DNA of 64,000 bases from Candidatus Shikimatogenerans bostrichidophilus (lineage in GTDB: Bacteria; Bacteroidota; Bacteroidia; Flavobacteriales; Blattabacteriaceae): the NCBI GenBank assembly GCA_029851265.1, contig CP099827.1:47107-111106 (forward strand), read 5' to 3'. Under the pieces are notes generated by a model that saw only the letters and a program-made list of their open reading frames with translations, did no database searches and had not been told where the DNA came from. Both the position numbers and the translations under genes were made by a program. Below are positions 36,677-45,908 of the stretch, in pieces; position 1 is the first letter of the stretch, and each line of letters opens with the position of its first letter.

Positions 36677-36919
36677 ATAATTTTTTTAAAAATAGTAATT
36701 TTTTTATTATTATAATAATTTAAATATATATTAATTATTTTTTTATTAATAAAAATTAATAAATAAAAAATAAAAAAAAATAAAATTATTTGTAAAAAAG
36801 AAATTAGCATTGTTTATTTATAATTAAATTATAATAATTTAATATTAATTATTTTTAAAAAAAAAATTATATGAATAATAATAATTTAATAAATTCTTTT
36901 ATAAATTATAAAAATATTA
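36628..36919. repeat. 60-bp perfect inverted repeat covering the start regions of mscS and nusA
   Basis: The arm 36628-36687 is the exact reverse complement of 36860-36919, with a 172-bp spacer. Each arm holds 49 coding bases (ATG plus 15 codons plus one base) and 11 leader bases (seven A then ttat). Similarity continues into the leader past an A-tract length difference (both arms preceded by tattttt). Because it covers both start codons, each gene begins with the same peptide. It can form a large cruciform, or allow inversion of the intergenic segment. Confidence 0.97.
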
Positions 36920-37908
36920 AAAATATAGATATAAAAAAAATGTTATTAATAATAAAAAAATCTATATTAGAAATACTTAATAAAAATAAAGAATTAAAAT
37001 ATAATATATATATTAATTTTAATAAATGTAATTTTATAATAAAAAAAGTTTATTTAGTAGTAAATAATTATAATTTAAAAAATAAATATAATCAAATATT
37101 ATATTATAAAGCTAAAAAAAAATTTTATAATTGTAAAGTAGGAGATTTAATAGAAAAAAAAATAAAATTAAAAAATTTAAATAGAAAAAAAATTTTTTTT
37201 ATTAAAAAAAATATAAATAAAAATATATATAATAAATTAAATAAAAATAAATATAAAAAATATATTAAAATAAAAGGTAAAATAATAAGAGTAGAAATAA
37301 TTAATATATTTAAAAAATATTTAATTGTAAAAGATAAATATAATAATGAATTATTTTATTTTTTTGATTATAAAGATATAAATAAAAAATTTTTTATAAT
37401 AGGTAATTTTTATTTTTTTTTAATAAAAAATGTTTTTTTAGATATAAAATTATATAAAACTATTATTTTATTGTCTAGGAATGATAATTTATTTATAGAA
37501 AATTTATTAAAAAAAGAAATACCAGAAATATTAGATGGTATAATAGTAATAATAAAAATAGTAAGAATACCTGGTATAAAAACTAAAATTGTTCTTTATT
37601 CTAATGATAAAAATATAGATGCTATAGGATCTTGTATAGGTATTAAAGGATCTAGAATTAATAATATTTTAAAAGAATTAGATAAAGAAAAAATTGATTT
37701 AATAGAATACAGTAAAGATTTTAATTTATACATTAATAGATTATTTAATAATATTAAAATTTTTAATATAAAAATAGAAGAAAAAAATAAAAAAATAAAA
37801 TTATTTTTAAATAAAAGTGATATATCTAAGGTAATAGGTAAAAATGGAAATAATATAAGATTATGTTCTTTGTTATTAAATTATAAAATAATAATAAATT
37901 CAATATAA
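36871..37908 (+). CDS. nusA: Transcription termination/antitermination protein NusA
   Basis: NusA binds RNA polymerase and nascent RNA. It has 345 residues, about 65 fewer than the usual Bacteroidota length. The N-terminal domain (LINSFINYKNIKNIDIKKMLLIIKKSI) matches the family LIESF.E.K...ID. An S1 domain lies near residues 130-195. Two KH domains follow, with GIKTKIVLYSNDKNIDAIGSCIGIKGSRI as the signature and KVIGKNGNNIRL near the end. It heads a likely nusA-infB unit. Confidence 0.94.
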   Translation: MNNNNLINSFINYKNIKNIDIKKMLLIIKKSILEILNKNKELKYNIYINFNKCNFIIKKVYLVVNNYNLKNKYNQILYYKAKKKFYNCKVGDLIEKKIKLKNLNRKKIFFIKKNINKNIYNKLNKNKYKKYIKIKGKIIRVEIINIFKKYLIVKDKYNNELFYFFDYKDINKKFFIIGNFYFFLIKNVFLDIKLYKTIILLSRNDNLFIENLLKKEIPEILDGIIVIIKIVRIPGIKTKIVLYSNDKNIDAIGSCIGIKGSRINNILKELDKEKIDLIEYSKDFNLYINRLFNNIKIFNIKIEEKNKKIKLFLNKSDISKVIGKNGNNIRLCSLLLNYKIIINSI

Positions 37909-37932
37909 AAAATAATATTATATTATTTATAT

Positions 37933-39882
37933 ATGATAATTAAATTAATTAATTTATATAAAAAACTTATAAAAATTTATAATTTTTTTTTATTCATTAA
38001 AATTTTACCTGAACAAATATTAATTTATAATTTGTTTAAAAAAAAAAAATATATAAATGTTTATAATAATAAAAAAAAAAAAAAATTTTATAAAAAAAAA
38101 AAAAAAAAAAATGTTTATAAAAAAAAATATATAAATATTTATAATAAAAAAAATAAATTTATAAATACAAAAAAAAAAAAAATTAATGTATATGAATTTA
38201 TTACAATAAATGATTTGTCTTTACTTTTAAATGTGGATCCAATAATTTTAATTAAAAAATGTATTTCCTTAGGTCTAATGGTAACAATTAATTATAGATT
38301 AAATAATGACTTAATATTATTATTATGTGAAGATTTAAATTTTAAAGTAAATATTATTTTATATAATGATTTTTATAATATAGAAAATAAAAACATAAAA
38401 TCTGTTTATAAATTAAGACCACCAATAGTAACTATTATGGGTCATGTTGATCATGGAAAAACATCGTTATTAGATTATATTAGAAAAAGTGATATTACTT
38501 TAAAAGAAGTAGGTAATATAACTCAAAATATAGGTATATATAATGTTAAAATTAATACTAAATATAGTATAACATTTATAGATACTCCTGGACATGAATC
38601 TTTTATATCTATGAGAAATATAGGTATTAAAATAACAGATTTAGTAATAATTGTAATATCTTCTGAAAGTGGTATTATGCAACAAACTATTGAAAGTATT
38701 AATCATGCTAAATCTGAAAATATACCTATTATTTTTGCATTTAGTAAAATAGATAAAAAAAATGTTAATATTAATAGAATAAATGAACAATTATCTAATT
38801 TAAATATTTTAGTTGAAGATTGGGGTGGAAAATATTTATGTCAAAAAATTTCAGTTAAAAGTGGATATGGAATAGAAAAATTAATAAATAAAATATTAAA
38901 AAAATCTAAAGAATTAAAATTAATAACTAATATTAATACATTAAGTAGTGGTACAGTAATAGAGTCATCATTAGATAAAGGAAAGGGTTATTTAGTAAAA
39001 GTTTTAGTACAAGAAGGAATATTAAAAATAGGTGATTATATAATATCAGGTATATATTATGGTAAAATTAAAAATATTTATAATGAAAATAATATTAAAA
39101 TAAATAATGTTTTACCTTCTTATCCAGCTATAATAGTAGGTTTTAATGGACCTCCTTATTCAGGAGATAAATATAATATTTTAAGTAACGAAAAAGATTT
39201 AAAAAATATATTTTATGAAAGAAGACAATTAATAAGAGAACAAAATATTAAAATTAAAAATATATTTTTAAAAAAAAAAAAAGAAAAAAAAATTAAAATT
39301 AAAGAATTAAATGTTATATTAAAATGTGATTTAGATGGATATATAGATGTTATTTGTAATGAAATACAAAAATTTTCTAATAAAAATAATATATTAATAA
39401 ATATAATTAAAAAATCAGTAGGAAATATAACAGAATCGGATATTTCATTATGTGATACTTTTAAAGCAATTATTATAGGTTTTAATGTTAAAATTATAAT
39501 TAATAAAAAAAAAAAATATATAAATAACAATAAAATTAAAATACATATATTTAATATTATATATGATATAATAAAATTTTTAAAAAATTTAATTAAAAAA
39601 AAAGAAAAAAATAAAAAATATATAGGAAAAGCTAAAATAATAAAAATATTTAAAAAAAAGAATATATATATTTTTGGTGCTATAGTTATAGAAGGTAAAA
39701 TTAATAAAAAAAATAAAATAATAGTTTTTAGAAATAATAGTAAAATACATAAATGTGAAATATTGTCAATTAAAATATTTAACAAAAATGTAAATGAAGT
39801 AAAAAAGGGTTATAATTTTGGTATTATATTAAAAAATTTTAATTTATTAAAAATAAATGATATAATTAAAACATATATATAA
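37933..39882 (+). CDS. infB: Translation initiation factor IF-2
   Basis: IF-2 delivers initiator tRNA (fMet tRNA at 45787). It has 649 residues, with a short Lys/Tyr/Asn-rich N-terminal region instead of the long extension of free-living Bacteroidota. The conserved N2 domain (EFITINDLSLLLNVDPIILIKKCISLG) leads into the G domain: G1 is G170-H-V-D-H-G-K-T177, G3 DTPGHE, and G4 appears as SKID. Domain II and the C-terminal domain follow (LKCDLDGYIDVI...VGNITESDI). Confidence 0.96.
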   Translation: MIIKLINLYKKLIKIYNFFLFIKILPEQILIYNLFKKKKYINVYNNKKKKKFYKKKKKKNVYKKKYINIYNKKNKFINTKKKKINVYEFITINDLSLLLNVDPIILIKKCISLGLMVTINYRLNNDLILLLCEDLNFKVNIILYNDFYNIENKNIKSVYKLRPPIVTIMGHVDHGKTSLLDYIRKSDITLKEVGNITQNIGIYNVKINTKYSITFIDTPGHESFISMRNIGIKITDLVIIVISSESGIMQQTIESINHAKSENIPIIFAFSKIDKKNVNINRINEQLSNLNILVEDWGGKYLCQKISVKSGYGIEKLINKILKKSKELKLITNINTLSSGTVIESSLDKGKGYLVKVLVQEGILKIGDYIISGIYYGKIKNIYNENNIKINNVLPSYPAIIVGFNGPPYSGDKYNILSNEKDLKNIFYERRQLIREQNIKIKNIFLKKKKEKKIKIKELNVILKCDLDGYIDVICNEIQKFSNKNNILINIIKKSVGNITESDISLCDTFKAIIIGFNVKIIINKKKKYINNNKIKIHIFNIIYDIIKFLKNLIKKKEKNKKYIGKAKIIKIFKKKNIYIFGAIVIEGKINKKNKIIVFRNNSKIHKCEILSIKIFNKNVNEVKKGYNFGIILKNFNLLKINDIIKTYI

Positions 39883-39967
39883 AATATATATATAATTATT
39901 ATTTTTTTTGTTTTTATATAATTATGTAATATATTGGTTTTTAATAAATTTTTTAAAAAATATAATT

Positions 39968-40255
39968 ATGACTAAAAATGATATAATTGATGATATAAGT
40001 AGTAAAACAGAAATGTCAAAAAAAAATATTAAAAAAGTAATAGAATGTTTATCAGAAACAGTAAAAAATTATTTATTATCTGGTAAAAATATATATTGGA
40101 GAAAATTTTGTACATTTTATATAAAGAAAAGAGCTAAAAAGGTAGCAAGAAATATTTCTAAAGGTGTTTCTATAAATGTTCCTGCTCATAATATACCTGC
40201 TTTAAAATTTTCTAAATATTTTGTAAATAAGATAAAAGAAAAATTACCAGTTTAA
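39968..40255 (+). CDS. hup: HU/IHF-family DNA-binding protein
   Basis: This 95-residue nucleoid protein starts at the ATG (MTKNDIIDDISSKTEMSKK). The frame is open 60 bases further upstream, but that part encodes a hydrophobic stretch foreign to the family. The beta-arm region is FYIKKRAKKVARNISKGVSINVPAHNIPALKFSKYF, the Bacteroidota HU pattern including the tip PAHNIP. It is the only nucleoid protein seen here apart from the PUR protein. Confidence 0.93.
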   Translation: MTKNDIIDDISSKTEMSKKNIKKVIECLSETVKNYLLSGKNIYWRKFCTFYIKKRAKKVARNISKGVSINVPAHNIPALKFSKYFVNKIKEKLPV

Positions 40256-40277
40256 TAAAAATTTAAATATAATAAAT

Positions 40278-40370
40278 ATGCCTAACGGTAGAAAAAGAAA
40301 AAGAAAAAAAATAGCTACTCATAAAAGAAAAAAAAGAAGTAGAAAAAATAGACATAAAAAAAAAAAATAA
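40278..40370 (+). CDS. 30-residue basic protein conserved in Bacteroidota
   Basis: This small gene reads MPNGRKRKRKKIATHKRKKR and ends SRKNRHKKKK, 30 residues. By recall, nearly identical short proteins (MPNGKKRKRHK.ATHKRKKR...) are widespread in Bacteroidota genomes, often beside rng or an HU gene, as here. The composition (two thirds Lys, Arg or His) fits a ribosome or RNA-binding extension protein, but its function is not known to me. It lies 22 bases after hup and 23 before rng. Unchanged MPNG and ATHKRKKR blocks show strong purifying selection. Confidence 0.85.
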   Translation: MPNGRKRKRKKIATHKRKKRSRKNRHKKKK

Positions 40371-40393
40371 TATTATAATATATTTTTTTAAAA

Positions 40394-41896
40394 ATGATAA
40401 AAGAGTTAATAATAAATGTTAAAAAAAAAAATATTTTAATAGCTTTATTAGAAAATAAAAAATTAGTAGAATTGTATAAAAAAGAAATAATAAATAAAAA
40501 TATATCAGTAGGAGATATTTTTATAGGTAAAGTTATTTACATATCTAAAGGTATGAATGCAGTTTTTGTTGATATAGGATATAAAAAATATGGTTTTTTA
40601 CATTTTGATGATTTGGGTGAAAAAATATTAAAATTATTATTATTATTTAATAAAAAAAAAATAATAAAAAAAAAATATAAAAAAATAAATGATTATTTAT
40701 TTTTAGGTGATTATATTATATTACAGGTTATTAAAGAACCAATAAAAAAAAAAGGTCCTAAAATGACATGTAAGATATCATTAGTAGGTAGATATATAAT
40801 TTTAATACCATTTTATAAAAAAATATTTTTTTCAAAAAAAATAAAAAATAAAAAAAAAATAAAATATATAAAAAAAAATATAAAAATACCTAAACATTAT
40901 GGGTGCATAATTAGAACATTGTCACAATATAAATCAATAAAAAAAATTCAAAAAGATATATATATATTATTAAATAAATGGAAATCAATTTTTAAAAAAA
41001 AAAGAAGAAAAATTAAAAAAATATTTAATGAAAAAAATTTTTATTATTGTTTATTAAGAGATAATTTAGATAATAATTATAAAAATATAATTTGTAATAA
41101 TTATAAAATATATAATGAATTATTATCATATTTATATATTATAGATAAAAAAAAAATTAATATTATTAAAAATTATAATAATAATATACCAATATTTGAT
41201 AAATTTGGTATTGAAAAACAAATAAAAATATTATTGGGTAAATATGTATCTTTAAAGGATGGTTCATATTTAATAATAGAAAATACTGAAGCTTTACATG
41301 TAATAGATATTAATAGTAATATGAAAAAAAATAATAATATTAATAATTCAGCCTTACAAGTAAATTTAATAGCAATTAAAGAAATAGCTAGACAGATAAG
41401 ATTAAGAAATATGGGAGGAATAATAATAATTGATTGTATTGATATGATTAAAAAAAGTCAAAAAAAAAAAGTATATGATAGTTTAAAAAAAGAAATGAAA
41501 AATGATAGATTTAAACATAAAATTTTACCTCCTAGTAAATTTAATTTAATACAAATAACTAGAGAAAGAATAAGAGAAGAAACAAATATAAATAATAAAG
41601 AACCAAATCCAAATAATAATTTAGATAATTGTTCTTATGTAGAATCTCCATTTTATCATATAAAAAAAATAGAACATTTTTTAAATTTTTATTATAAAAA
41701 TAATAATGATAAAATTTTTTTACATGTTCATCCTTTTATAGCAGCATATTTAAAATATGGTTTTTTTTCTTTAAGATTAAAATGGTTTATAAAATATAAA
41801 AAATGGATAAATATAATTGAAAGAAATTCTTTTAATTATTTAGAATATAAATTTTTAAATGATAAAAATAAATGTTTATTTGTTTTTAATAATTAA
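40394..41896 (+). CDS. rng: Ribonuclease E/G family endoribonuclease
   Basis: The protein has 500 residues, of RNase G size without the C-terminal degradosome scaffold. The N-terminal S1 domain is GDIFIGKVIYISKGMNAVFVDIGYKKYGFLH. The catalytic DNase I-like block has SYLIIENTEALHVIDINSN, with the metal-binding Asp. IIIIDCIDM has the second Asp. The short cysteine link of RNase E is not obvious. It probably drives mRNA decay and rRNA processing in this genome. Confidence 0.92.
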   Translation: MIKELIINVKKKNILIALLENKKLVELYKKEIINKNISVGDIFIGKVIYISKGMNAVFVDIGYKKYGFLHFDDLGEKILKLLLLFNKKKIIKKKYKKINDYLFLGDYIILQVIKEPIKKKGPKMTCKISLVGRYIILIPFYKKIFFSKKIKNKKKIKYIKKNIKIPKHYGCIIRTLSQYKSIKKIQKDIYILLNKWKSIFKKKRRKIKKIFNEKNFYYCLLRDNLDNNYKNIICNNYKIYNELLSYLYIIDKKKINIIKNYNNNIPIFDKFGIEKQIKILLGKYVSLKDGSYLIIENTEALHVIDINSNMKKNNNINNSALQVNLIAIKEIARQIRLRNMGGIIIIDCIDMIKKSQKKKVYDSLKKEMKNDRFKHKILPPSKFNLIQITRERIREETNINNKEPNPNNNLDNCSYVESPFYHIKKIEHFLNFYYKNNNDKIFLHVHPFIAAYLKYGFFSLRLKWFIKYKKWINIIERNSFNYLEYKFLNDKNKCLFVFNN

Positions 41897-41908
41897 TTTT
41901 ATTTATAG

Positions 41909-41994
41909 GCGGATGTGGTGAAATAGGTAAACACGCTAGACTTAGGATCTAGTTCTATAATATAGAATTAAGGGTTCAAATCCCTTCATCCGCA
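41909..41994 (+). tRNA. tRNA-Leu (anticodon TAG)
   Basis: This 86-nt tRNA has acceptor GCGGATG/CATCCGC with discriminator A. The anticodon arm is CTAGA-CTTAGGA-TCTAG, and a long variable arm (GTTCTATAATATAGAAT) is typical of Leu. The T arm is AGGG-TTCAAAT-CCCT. It reads CUA and, with U34, probably other CUN codons. It sits between rng and mnmE. Confidence 0.95.
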
Positions 41995-42016
41995 TTATTT
42001 AAAAAAATACTTTTAT

Positions 42017-43414
42017 ATGTATGATTATATTTTAAATAGTGATGACACTATAACAGCTATATCAACTCCTGAAGGTATAGGTGCTATATCAATAATTAGA
42101 ATATCAGGTAAAAAATCAATAAAAATTATAAATAAGATATTTTATAATAAAAAAAAAAATAAATATAATTTTACTAATATAGGAATTATAAAAAATAAAA
42201 ATAATATAATAGATCAAGTAATTGTAATTATTTTTAAAAAACCTAATTCTTATACAGGAGAAAATTTAGTAGAAATTTTTTGTCATGGTTCTATTTATAT
42301 ACAAAAAACAATAATAAAAATAATAATAAATAATGGAGCTAGATTGGCTAAAAATGGAGAATTTACTTGTCGTGCTTTTTTAAATAAAAAAATAACATTA
42401 TTACAAGCTGAATCAGTATTAGATATAATAAATTCTGAAAATAAAATATATCATAAAATAGCTATTAATAATTTATTATATGGTAAATTATCTAATTATA
42501 TATTAAAAATAGAAAAAAAAATATTAAATATATTATCTTATATAGAAATCAGTTTAGATTTTACAGAAGAAGATATTTATATAAATAAAAAAAAAATATA
42601 TAATAATATATTATATATAGAAAAAAAAATAAAATTATTAGTAAAATCTTTTTCAATTAATTCTTTAATTAAAGAAGGATTTTATATTTCTATAATAGGA
42701 CCGGTAAATTCAGGTAAATCTACATTAATGAATGCATTAATAAAAGAAGAAAAGTCTATAATATCAAATATACCTGGTACTACTAGAGATGTAGTAGAAG
42801 GTAAAATAGTAATTAAAAATTTTAATTTTTTTTTATTTGATACAGCAGGTATAAGAAAATCAAAATATATAATAGAAAATATAGGTATAAAAAAAACTTT
42901 TAAAAAAATAAAAGAATCTAATATAATATTTTATGTTTTTGATTTTTTATTATTAAAAAATATAAAATATTTTAAAAAAAAAATAAAAAAATATTATAAT
43001 TTATTTTTAAAAAAAAAGGTAATATTAATAGCTAATAAAATAGATAAAAAAAAAAAATATATATATAAAATTAAATATATAAAAATAAATAAAAAAAAAA
43101 TAAAAATTATATTTATATCAGCTAAAAATAAAATAGGATTACATAAAATAAAAAAATTTTTAAAAAAACAAATACCTAATAAAAATATAAAAGAAAATAA
43201 TTTAATAAATAATATTAGACATTACGAAGAATTAAGAAATGTATTTAAATTAATAAAAAAGGTTAAAAAAGATTTTAAACAAAAAATATCATTAGAATTA
43301 ATTTCAATAGATTTAAGAGAGTCAATAAGTTGTTTGTATAAATTAAATGGAAAAAGTTTTGATAATAACTATATATTAAATAATATTTTTTCTAAATTTT
43401 GTATAGGTAAATAA
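42017..43414 (+). CDS. mnmE: tRNA modification GTPase MnmE (TrmE)
   Basis: MnmE partners with MnmG (22978) in U34 modification. It has 465 residues. The N-terminal formyl-THF-binding domain begins DTITAISTPEGIGAISIIRISG. The inserted G domain has G1 at G228-P-V-N-S-G-K-S-T236, then GTTRDVVEG (G2), DTAGIR (G3) and NKID (G4). The C-terminal tetrapeptide CIGK, with the family's essential Cys, is preserved. Confidence 0.96.
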   Translation: MYDYILNSDDTITAISTPEGIGAISIIRISGKKSIKIINKIFYNKKKNKYNFTNIGIIKNKNNIIDQVIVIIFKKPNSYTGENLVEIFCHGSIYIQKTIIKIIINNGARLAKNGEFTCRAFLNKKITLLQAESVLDIINSENKIYHKIAINNLLYGKLSNYILKIEKKILNILSYIEISLDFTEEDIYINKKKIYNNILYIEKKIKLLVKSFSINSLIKEGFYISIIGPVNSGKSTLMNALIKEEKSIISNIPGTTRDVVEGKIVIKNFNFFLFDTAGIRKSKYIIENIGIKKTFKKIKESNIIFYVFDFLLLKNIKYFKKKIKKYYNLFLKKKVILIANKIDKKKKYIYKIKYIKINKKKIKIIFISAKNKIGLHKIKKFLKKQIPNKNIKENNLINNIRHYEELRNVFKLIKKVKKDFKQKISLELISIDLRESISCLYKLNGKSFDNNYILNNIFSKFCIGK

Positions 43415-43417
43415 ATA

Positions 43418-44941
43418 TTATTTTATTATTTTTATAAAATTATTTATTCTTTTTATTATTTTATCTTTTTTTATTGTATATAATATTTCTAACATATTTA
43501 TTCCTATTAATTTACCAACTATAGACAATCTTAATGTTTTTATATATATACTATTTTTATATTTTTTAAATATTTTTTTTAAAAATTTTTTAATAATTTT
43601 TTTTTTTCTTTTTTTAATAAAAAAAAATTTTATTTTTTGTAAAAAAATTATTATTTTATTATAATTTTTTTTTAATTTTTTAATTAATTTTTTATCAATA
43701 TGTATTTTTTTTGGATTAATAAAAAAATAATAACTTACATTCCATATATCATTAATAACATTAATTCTATTTTTTGTAATATTAATAACATTTTTAATAT
43801 ATATATTTTTATATTTTTTTTTATATTTTTTTATTTTTTTTTTAACTATTTTAAAAAGTTTATTATATATTAATAATTGTATTTTTTTATTATTTTTATT
43901 TATATATTTTTTATTTATCCAACAACATTTTTTATAATTTAAATGTACATCTGATTTACTAATATTTTTAAAATTAAATAATTTTATCATTTCTTTTAAA
44001 TTATAAATTTCTTTATTATTACGTGGATTAGGACACCATCCTAATAAAGCAATTATATTAATTAAAGAATCTGGCAAAAAACCTATTTCTTCATAACTTT
44101 TTTTTATTTTTATAGATTTATAATTTGATATAATTGGATAAATAGGAAATTCATTGTTTATATTTCTTTTACTAATTTTACCTTTTTTATTATTATTTAA
44201 AATTAATGGTAAATGAATAAAAAATGGTATTTTCCATTTAAAATAATTATAAATAATAATATGTATAGGAGTAGAAGATATCCATTCTTTACCTCTTATT
44301 ATATGTGTTATTTTCATTAAATGATCGTCTATAACACTAGCAAAATGATATGTAGGTGTATTATTAGATTTGAATATTATTTTATCATCTATTTTATTAG
44401 TATTTATATTTATTTTACCATAAACTTTATCATAGAAAATTATATTTTTATTATTAGGAGTTTTAATTCTAATTACATATTTTTTTTTTTTAATATTATT
44501 TATTATATCATCTTTACTTAATACTAAAGAATTATTTAATTTTTTTCTAGTTAAAGAATTATAAATAAAATTTTTATTTTTTTTTTTATACTTTATAATA
44601 TCTTTTTTTTTATCAAATGAATAATATGCTAATTTTTTTTTTATTAATATTTTAATATATTTTTTATATATATTAATTCTTTTAGATTGTATATATGGTC
44701 CATATTTACCTTTATTTTTATAACCTTCATTGTAATTTATATTACACCATTTTAAAGATTTAATAATATAATTAATTGAATTTTTAATATTTCTTTTTTT
44801 ATCTGTGTCTTCTATACGTAATATAAAATCACCATTATGTTTTTTAGAAAATAAATAATTATACAATGCAGTTCTTAATCCTCCTATATGTAAAGGACCA
44901 GTAGGACTAGGAGCAAACCTAACTCTTATTTTTTTTTTCAT
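43418..44941 (-). CDS. gltX: Glutamate--tRNA ligase
   Basis: GltX charges tRNA-Glu (21297). It has 507 residues. The class I HIGH motif lies in RFAPSPTGPLHIGGLRTALYN, with the Glu-binding segment GDFILRIEDTDKKR. The KMSKS loop reads KGKISKRN. The C-terminal anticodon-binding half is low-complexity but of normal length. As glnS is also present, this enzyme is probably specific for tRNA-Glu, without need for an amidotransferase to make Gln-tRNA. Confidence 0.95.
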   Translation of the reverse strand: MKKKIRVRFAPSPTGPLHIGGLRTALYNYLFSKKHNGDFILRIEDTDKKRNIKNSINYIIKSLKWCNINYNEGYKNKGKYGPYIQSKRINIYKKYIKILIKKKLAYYSFDKKKDIIKYKKKNKNFIYNSLTRKKLNNSLVLSKDDIINNIKKKKYVIRIKTPNNKNIIFYDKVYGKININTNKIDDKIIFKSNNTPTYHFASVIDDHLMKITHIIRGKEWISSTPIHIIIYNYFKWKIPFFIHLPLILNNNKKGKISKRNINNEFPIYPIISNYKSIKIKKSYEEIGFLPDSLINIIALLGWCPNPRNNKEIYNLKEMIKLFNFKNISKSDVHLNYKKCCWINKKYINKNNKKIQLLIYNKLFKIVKKKIKKYKKKYKNIYIKNVINITKNRINVINDIWNVSYYFFINPKKIHIDKKLIKKLKKNYNKIIIFLQKIKFFFIKKRKKKIIKKFLKKIFKKYKNSIYIKTLRLSIVGKLIGINMLEILYTIKKDKIIKRINNFIKIIK

Positions 44942-44998
44942 TTTTTTTAATTTATATAAAATTTTATTAAATTAATATTATAATTAATAATTTGTTTT

Positions 44999-45069
44999 GG
45001 CACCATGGCCGAGTGGTTAGGCAAAGGTCTGCAAAACCTTTTACAGTAGTTCAAATCTACTTGGTGCCT
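44999..45069 (+). tRNA. tRNA-Cys (anticodon GCA)
   Basis: This 71-nt tRNA has acceptor GGCACCA/TGGTGCC with discriminator T, the U73 identity element of tRNA-Cys. The anticodon arm is AAGGT-CTGCAAA-ACCTT and the T arm is GTAG-TTCAAAT-CTAC. Its 3' part is overlapped on the other strand by the end of trmD. Confidence 0.95.
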
Positions 45070-45741
45070 GTTTTAATTTTTTTTTTTTTTATTTTTATTT
45101 TTTTTTCTCTCCATAATTTTATTTTTTTATGATTACCTGATAATAAAATTTTAGGTACTATCATATTTTTAAATATTGAAGGTCTAGTATATAATGGATA
45201 TTCATATGAATAATAATTAAAAGAATCAGTTAGTGCTGATTTAATATTACCTAATATACCTGGGTATTAATCTAATAATAGAATCTATAACAACTAAAGT
45301 AGAAATATCTCCATTAGATAATATATATTTACCTATTGAAAATTCTTTATTTATTAAATTCTCTCTTATCCTTTGATCTATTCCTTTATAATAACCACAT
45401 AAAAATAATATATTTTTTTTTTTAGATAATTTAATAGCATTTTTTTGATTAAATAAATTAGCGTCTGGTGTTAAATAAATTATATAATTATATTTATTTT
45501 TTTTTTTTAAATATTTAATACAATTATAAATAGGTTCTATTTTTAAAACCATACCATAACCACCACCATAAGGATAATCATCAATTTTTTTTTTTTTATT
45601 ATTATTTTTACAACAATAATTTTTTAAGTTATATATTCTAATATTAATTATTTTTTTTTTTATAGATTTTTTAATTATAGGATGATAATATATACAATTA
45701 TACCAAAAATTAGGTAATAAAGTAATTATATCAATATTCAT
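45057..45741 (-). CDS. trmD: tRNA (guanine-37-N1)-methyltransferase TrmD, with an apparent +1 frameshift
   Basis: TrmD methylates G37 of several tRNAs. The first frame (45247-45741) gives 164 residues, with the SAM-knot motifs YPYGGGYGMVLKIEP and LCGYYKGIDQRIREN, then DSIIRLIPRYIR and a stop. Dropping one base from the GGG at 45262-45264 restores LIPGILGNIKSALTDSF, YPLYTRP and the LLSGNHKKIKLW block of the family. The restored protein has 227 residues, the usual length, and ends at TAG inside the antisense of tRNA-Cys. Either a sequencing error, a fresh mutation or a decoded frameshift explains it. Confidence 0.85.
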
Positions 45742-45786
45742 TATATTATTTATTTATAATTATTAATATAATAATAAGTTAAATAT

Positions 45787-45860
45787 TAGCGGAGACAGGA
45801 TTTGAACCTGTGGCCTTCGGGTTATGAGCCCGACGAGCTACCAAACTGCTCTACTCCGCA
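45787..45860 (-). tRNA. Initiator tRNA-fMet (anticodon CAT)
   Basis: The minus-strand sequence matches initiator tRNA. The anticodon arm TCGGG-CTCATAA-CCCGA has the three G-C pairs needed for P-site initiation, and the body GAGCAG.TTGGTAGCTCGTCGGG is near-identical to E. coli fMet. Position 1 is T and position 72 is T, a mismatch that also marks initiators. The acceptor is GCGGAG/CTCCGC for positions 2-7, with discriminator A. Confidence 0.95.
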
Positions 45861-45908
45861 ATATAAATATTATATAATAAATATAATATAAAAAAAATAA
45901 AAAAAAAA

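Noticed and set aside
36688..36859. A phase-variable invertible promoter between mscS and nusA
   Set aside because: The inverted repeats would allow it, but no recombinase gene or flipped state is visible. It is kept only as a possibility within the repeat finding.
39213..39785. 190-codon hydrophobic open frame on the minus strand inside infB
   Set aside because: It is a shadow of the AT-rich infB gene. It has no family signature, and complements of Lys/Asn codons naturally give Phe/Leu/Ile.
39908..39967. Upstream extension of the HU protein (MFLYNYVIYWFL...)
   Set aside because: HU proteins start at MTKNDII. The extra residues are hydrophobic and derive from the intergenic region.
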